Assembly: GCA_900239685.1 (NCBI GenBank)
Contig: OENT01000053.1
Coordinates: 62,001-126,000, forward strand
Direction: 5' to 3'
Source of the DNA: Rotaria macrura
Lineage: Eukaryota > Rotifera > Eurotatoria > Philodinida > Philodinidae
DNA: 64,000 nucleotides
A model generated the notes under the pieces. That model was not told where the DNA came from and ran no database searches. It saw nothing but the letters and a program-made list of their open reading frames with translations. Shown piece after piece: positions 62,328 to 64,000 of this stretch. Position numbers and translations under genes: made by a program. The number at the start of each line of letters is the position of its first letter. Position 1 is the stretch's first letter.

Positions 62328-62834
62328 TCCTTTAGCTGAACGAATGATTCAACTTTTTGCAACTATTGTGTATCATCTATGTTTCTATATAGATATATTT
62401 ATGTGTCAGTAGATAGGAATGTATCATTCTGAAAAAAAAGCCGAAACGATATGCACATATCTAACGAAAGTTTTATAAAGAAACTTCTTATATCTATTCA
62501 TTTGTGCAGGTTCTCTTATCTGTGTAAAATAAACTCTAGATTTTTATTTGAAATTGTAATTCATTGGTTAAAGTATAACATATAACAAAGTCGAATATCA
62601 TTCTGCACTCATCAATTGATAAAGTTTTGCTTTATGAAGCTCGATATATATATATATATGGTAGCATTTGGGCAGTGACGCCCCCATTGATTTTATACTA
62701 CGGATAGAATTTATCGATTTTTTGTCATCAACAAACATCTGTTTTGTATTCTCAGAAATGGAGCAATATTAGATTAAAACGTTTTTCTTTTCATAGGCAC
62801 TAATATTTTTTCAAAATATTGTTCGATTATCATC
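62328..62834. other. Spacer between GPCR copy B and the secreted protein gene
   Basis: It contains a sense AATAAA at 62528-62533, a plausible 3' end for the receptor mRNA, and a (TA)8 tract at about 62644-62659. Nothing else is seen. Confidence 0.5.
62528..62533 (+). terminator. Polyadenylation signal of GPCR copy B
   Basis: AATAAA about 200 bp downstream of the receptor stop codon, in the sense orientation. Confidence 0.4.
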
Positions 62835-63491
62835 ATGCGTTTCGTAATTGCTGTCTGCTTATTAGTTTTTGTCGCTAGTGAAGTAGATTTTTCTATTTAT
62901 TATGTAAAATTCTTATTGATTTAAGCATAGGCCAATGGTCAAGATATTGGCAGTGTAACATCAGATGTTTTTAACAATCTTCTCGGTTCACTTGTATCAC
63001 AATGGGGTAATTTGTCATCGGACGATATGGCTGCATTCATCGATAAACTTACTCAACCGGGTATTCCAAAAACAATTTTTTTGCCACTTCTATCTATTGA
63101 TAATTGATTTTAATATAAAGGCGGTTTACATCATGTATGGACTGCACTCGATGATCATTGTGGTTCACATTTCGATTGTGGACCAGATGCATGTTGTCTT
63201 CAACCAACTCATCTTGGAAAACGTGGTTTTACTGACGGAGGTGATGATTAGTTGTATGAAAAATCATTATTTACATTTACATTTCTCTTTTTTGAAGCCA
63301 ATTTACACATGACAAGCTATTGTTCACCGTTAAAGAAAGTTGGCCAAACATGTTCATTCTATCAGAGTGGTGATAGAACGTCGACATTCAGTTGCTCATG
63401 TGATCACGGACTTGAATGTGTTTCAGGTGGTTCATTTCAAATTCATCCATTGATTACTATCCAAAAAGATCCTATTTGCAAAGCTACTTAA
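62835..63491 (+). CDS. Secreted ten-cysteine prokineticin/colipase-fold protein
   Basis: Small secreted protein, probably an extracellular ligand or binding protein. Exons 62835..62882, 62931..63060, 63121..63240, 63298..63491 give 163 aa, all in phase. A signal peptide (VIAVCLLVFVAS) ends near residue 18-20. About 50 residues without Cys follow, then ten cysteines from about residue 73 to the C-terminus. Their spacing, C-x5-C-x4-CC, then C-x8-C, C-x-C, x5-C and a last C, is that of prokineticins, Dickkopf C-terminal domains, colipase and MIT-like peptides. The fold assignment is strong; function is not. Prokineticins start with AVITGA for receptor activation. That start is absent, and a long N-terminal segment precedes the domain, so prokineticin-receptor agonism is not implied. 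A KR at about residues 94-95 lies inside the domain and could be cut by a convertase. AATAAA signals follow directly. Confidence 0.85.
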
Positions 63492-63497
63492 AAATAT

Positions 63498-63529
63498 AAT
63501 AAATGAGATTGAAATAAAATGCAAATAAA
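63498..63529 (+). terminator. Cluster of three AATAAA signals
   Basis: AATAAA occurs at 63498-63503, 63513-63518 and 63524-63529, starting seven bases after the stop codon, so the 3' untranslated region is probably very short. Confidence 0.55.
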
Positions 63530-64000
63530 CCACGACTGGTTTACTTCTCTTTTCTTTTGTATCGAACGATCGTTTGTGATAGTACAAATCGAAATCTTGG
63601 AATGAGAATTATTACAGTTAGATACGTGCTATAATTGAAACCTATATTTAAAATAACCATTAAACAACTAACATTGAAACCATGTTAGCCTTGCATTGTA
63701 ATACAAAAGAAAAATTCAAATTTCAGTAAATCTACTTGATTTAATTTTTTTATTGAATCTCTTCATGTAAAATACTACTAATTTCATTTGAGTAAACACA
63801 ATATAAACAGTTGTTAATCAGTGATTATCTTGTAAAACATTAAAACAAAGGCTCAGAAGCAAACACAAATAAGAATTACTTCTAAAGTTATAACACATGA
63901 TAATAAGGAAAAATCACTCCGTTTATTCATGTCACATTAGACGACTATCAACAATATAAATAATCAAACTGAAATCTTCCAAATACAAAAGAATTTCATA
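63530..64000. other. Unannotated right edge
   Basis: AT-rich sequence with no open frame or repeat that I can support. Confidence 0.45.

Overview
The window looks like eukaryotic, animal nuclear DNA. It is strongly AT-rich, its genes have many short GT-AG introns (most 33-120 bp), AATAAA signals follow several stop codons, and the proteins are metazoan: nuclear receptors, a furin-type convertase, a tachykinin-type receptor and a prokineticin-fold secreted protein. Short introns, expanded HR96/DAF-12-type receptors and small intronless rhodopsin-like GPCRs point to a rotifer, possibly a bdelloid. That placement is an inference, because no ribosomal or mitochondrial marker is present.

Layout. 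About 1-8.4 kb is gene-poor, with a 232-bp TA-flanked MITE and one copy of a 565-bp dispersed repeat. About 8.5-16.4 kb holds two tandem minus-strand paralogous nuclear receptors of DAF-12/HR96 (NR1J) type, each with six exons. At 20.4-21.6 kb on plus is a five-exon ZNRD2/SSSCA1 zinc-ribbon protein. At 25.1-31.3 kb on plus is a 16-exon furin/PC1-like proprotein convertase (691 aa), immediately followed on minus (31.6-33.5 kb) by a seven-exon tachykinin-receptor-like GPCR (373 aa). An intronless orphan GPCR lies at 39.5-40.4 kb (minus), and its paralogue is at 61.4-62.3 kb (plus). A four-exon secreted ten-cysteine prokineticin/colipase-fold protein ends the window at 62.8-63.5 kb.

The 21 kb between the two intronless GPCRs holds no gene I can support. 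It is rich in hairpin-forming elements: a 784-bp foldback with ~194-bp arms, a 220-bp MITE with a TTCAA duplication, a possible 1.7-kb element with a nested foldback, a 765-bp element bounded by C14 and G11 runs, and a 575-bp element filled with TCGGATCCGA-type words.

The genes do not form an operon-like unit. A loose theme is peptide signalling: a convertase that matures prohormones, a neuropeptide-type receptor next to it, two more GPCRs and a secreted prokineticin-like ligand. No functional link between them is shown. Exon models were built by hand from splice sites, reading phase and family similarity; all joined exons keep frame.
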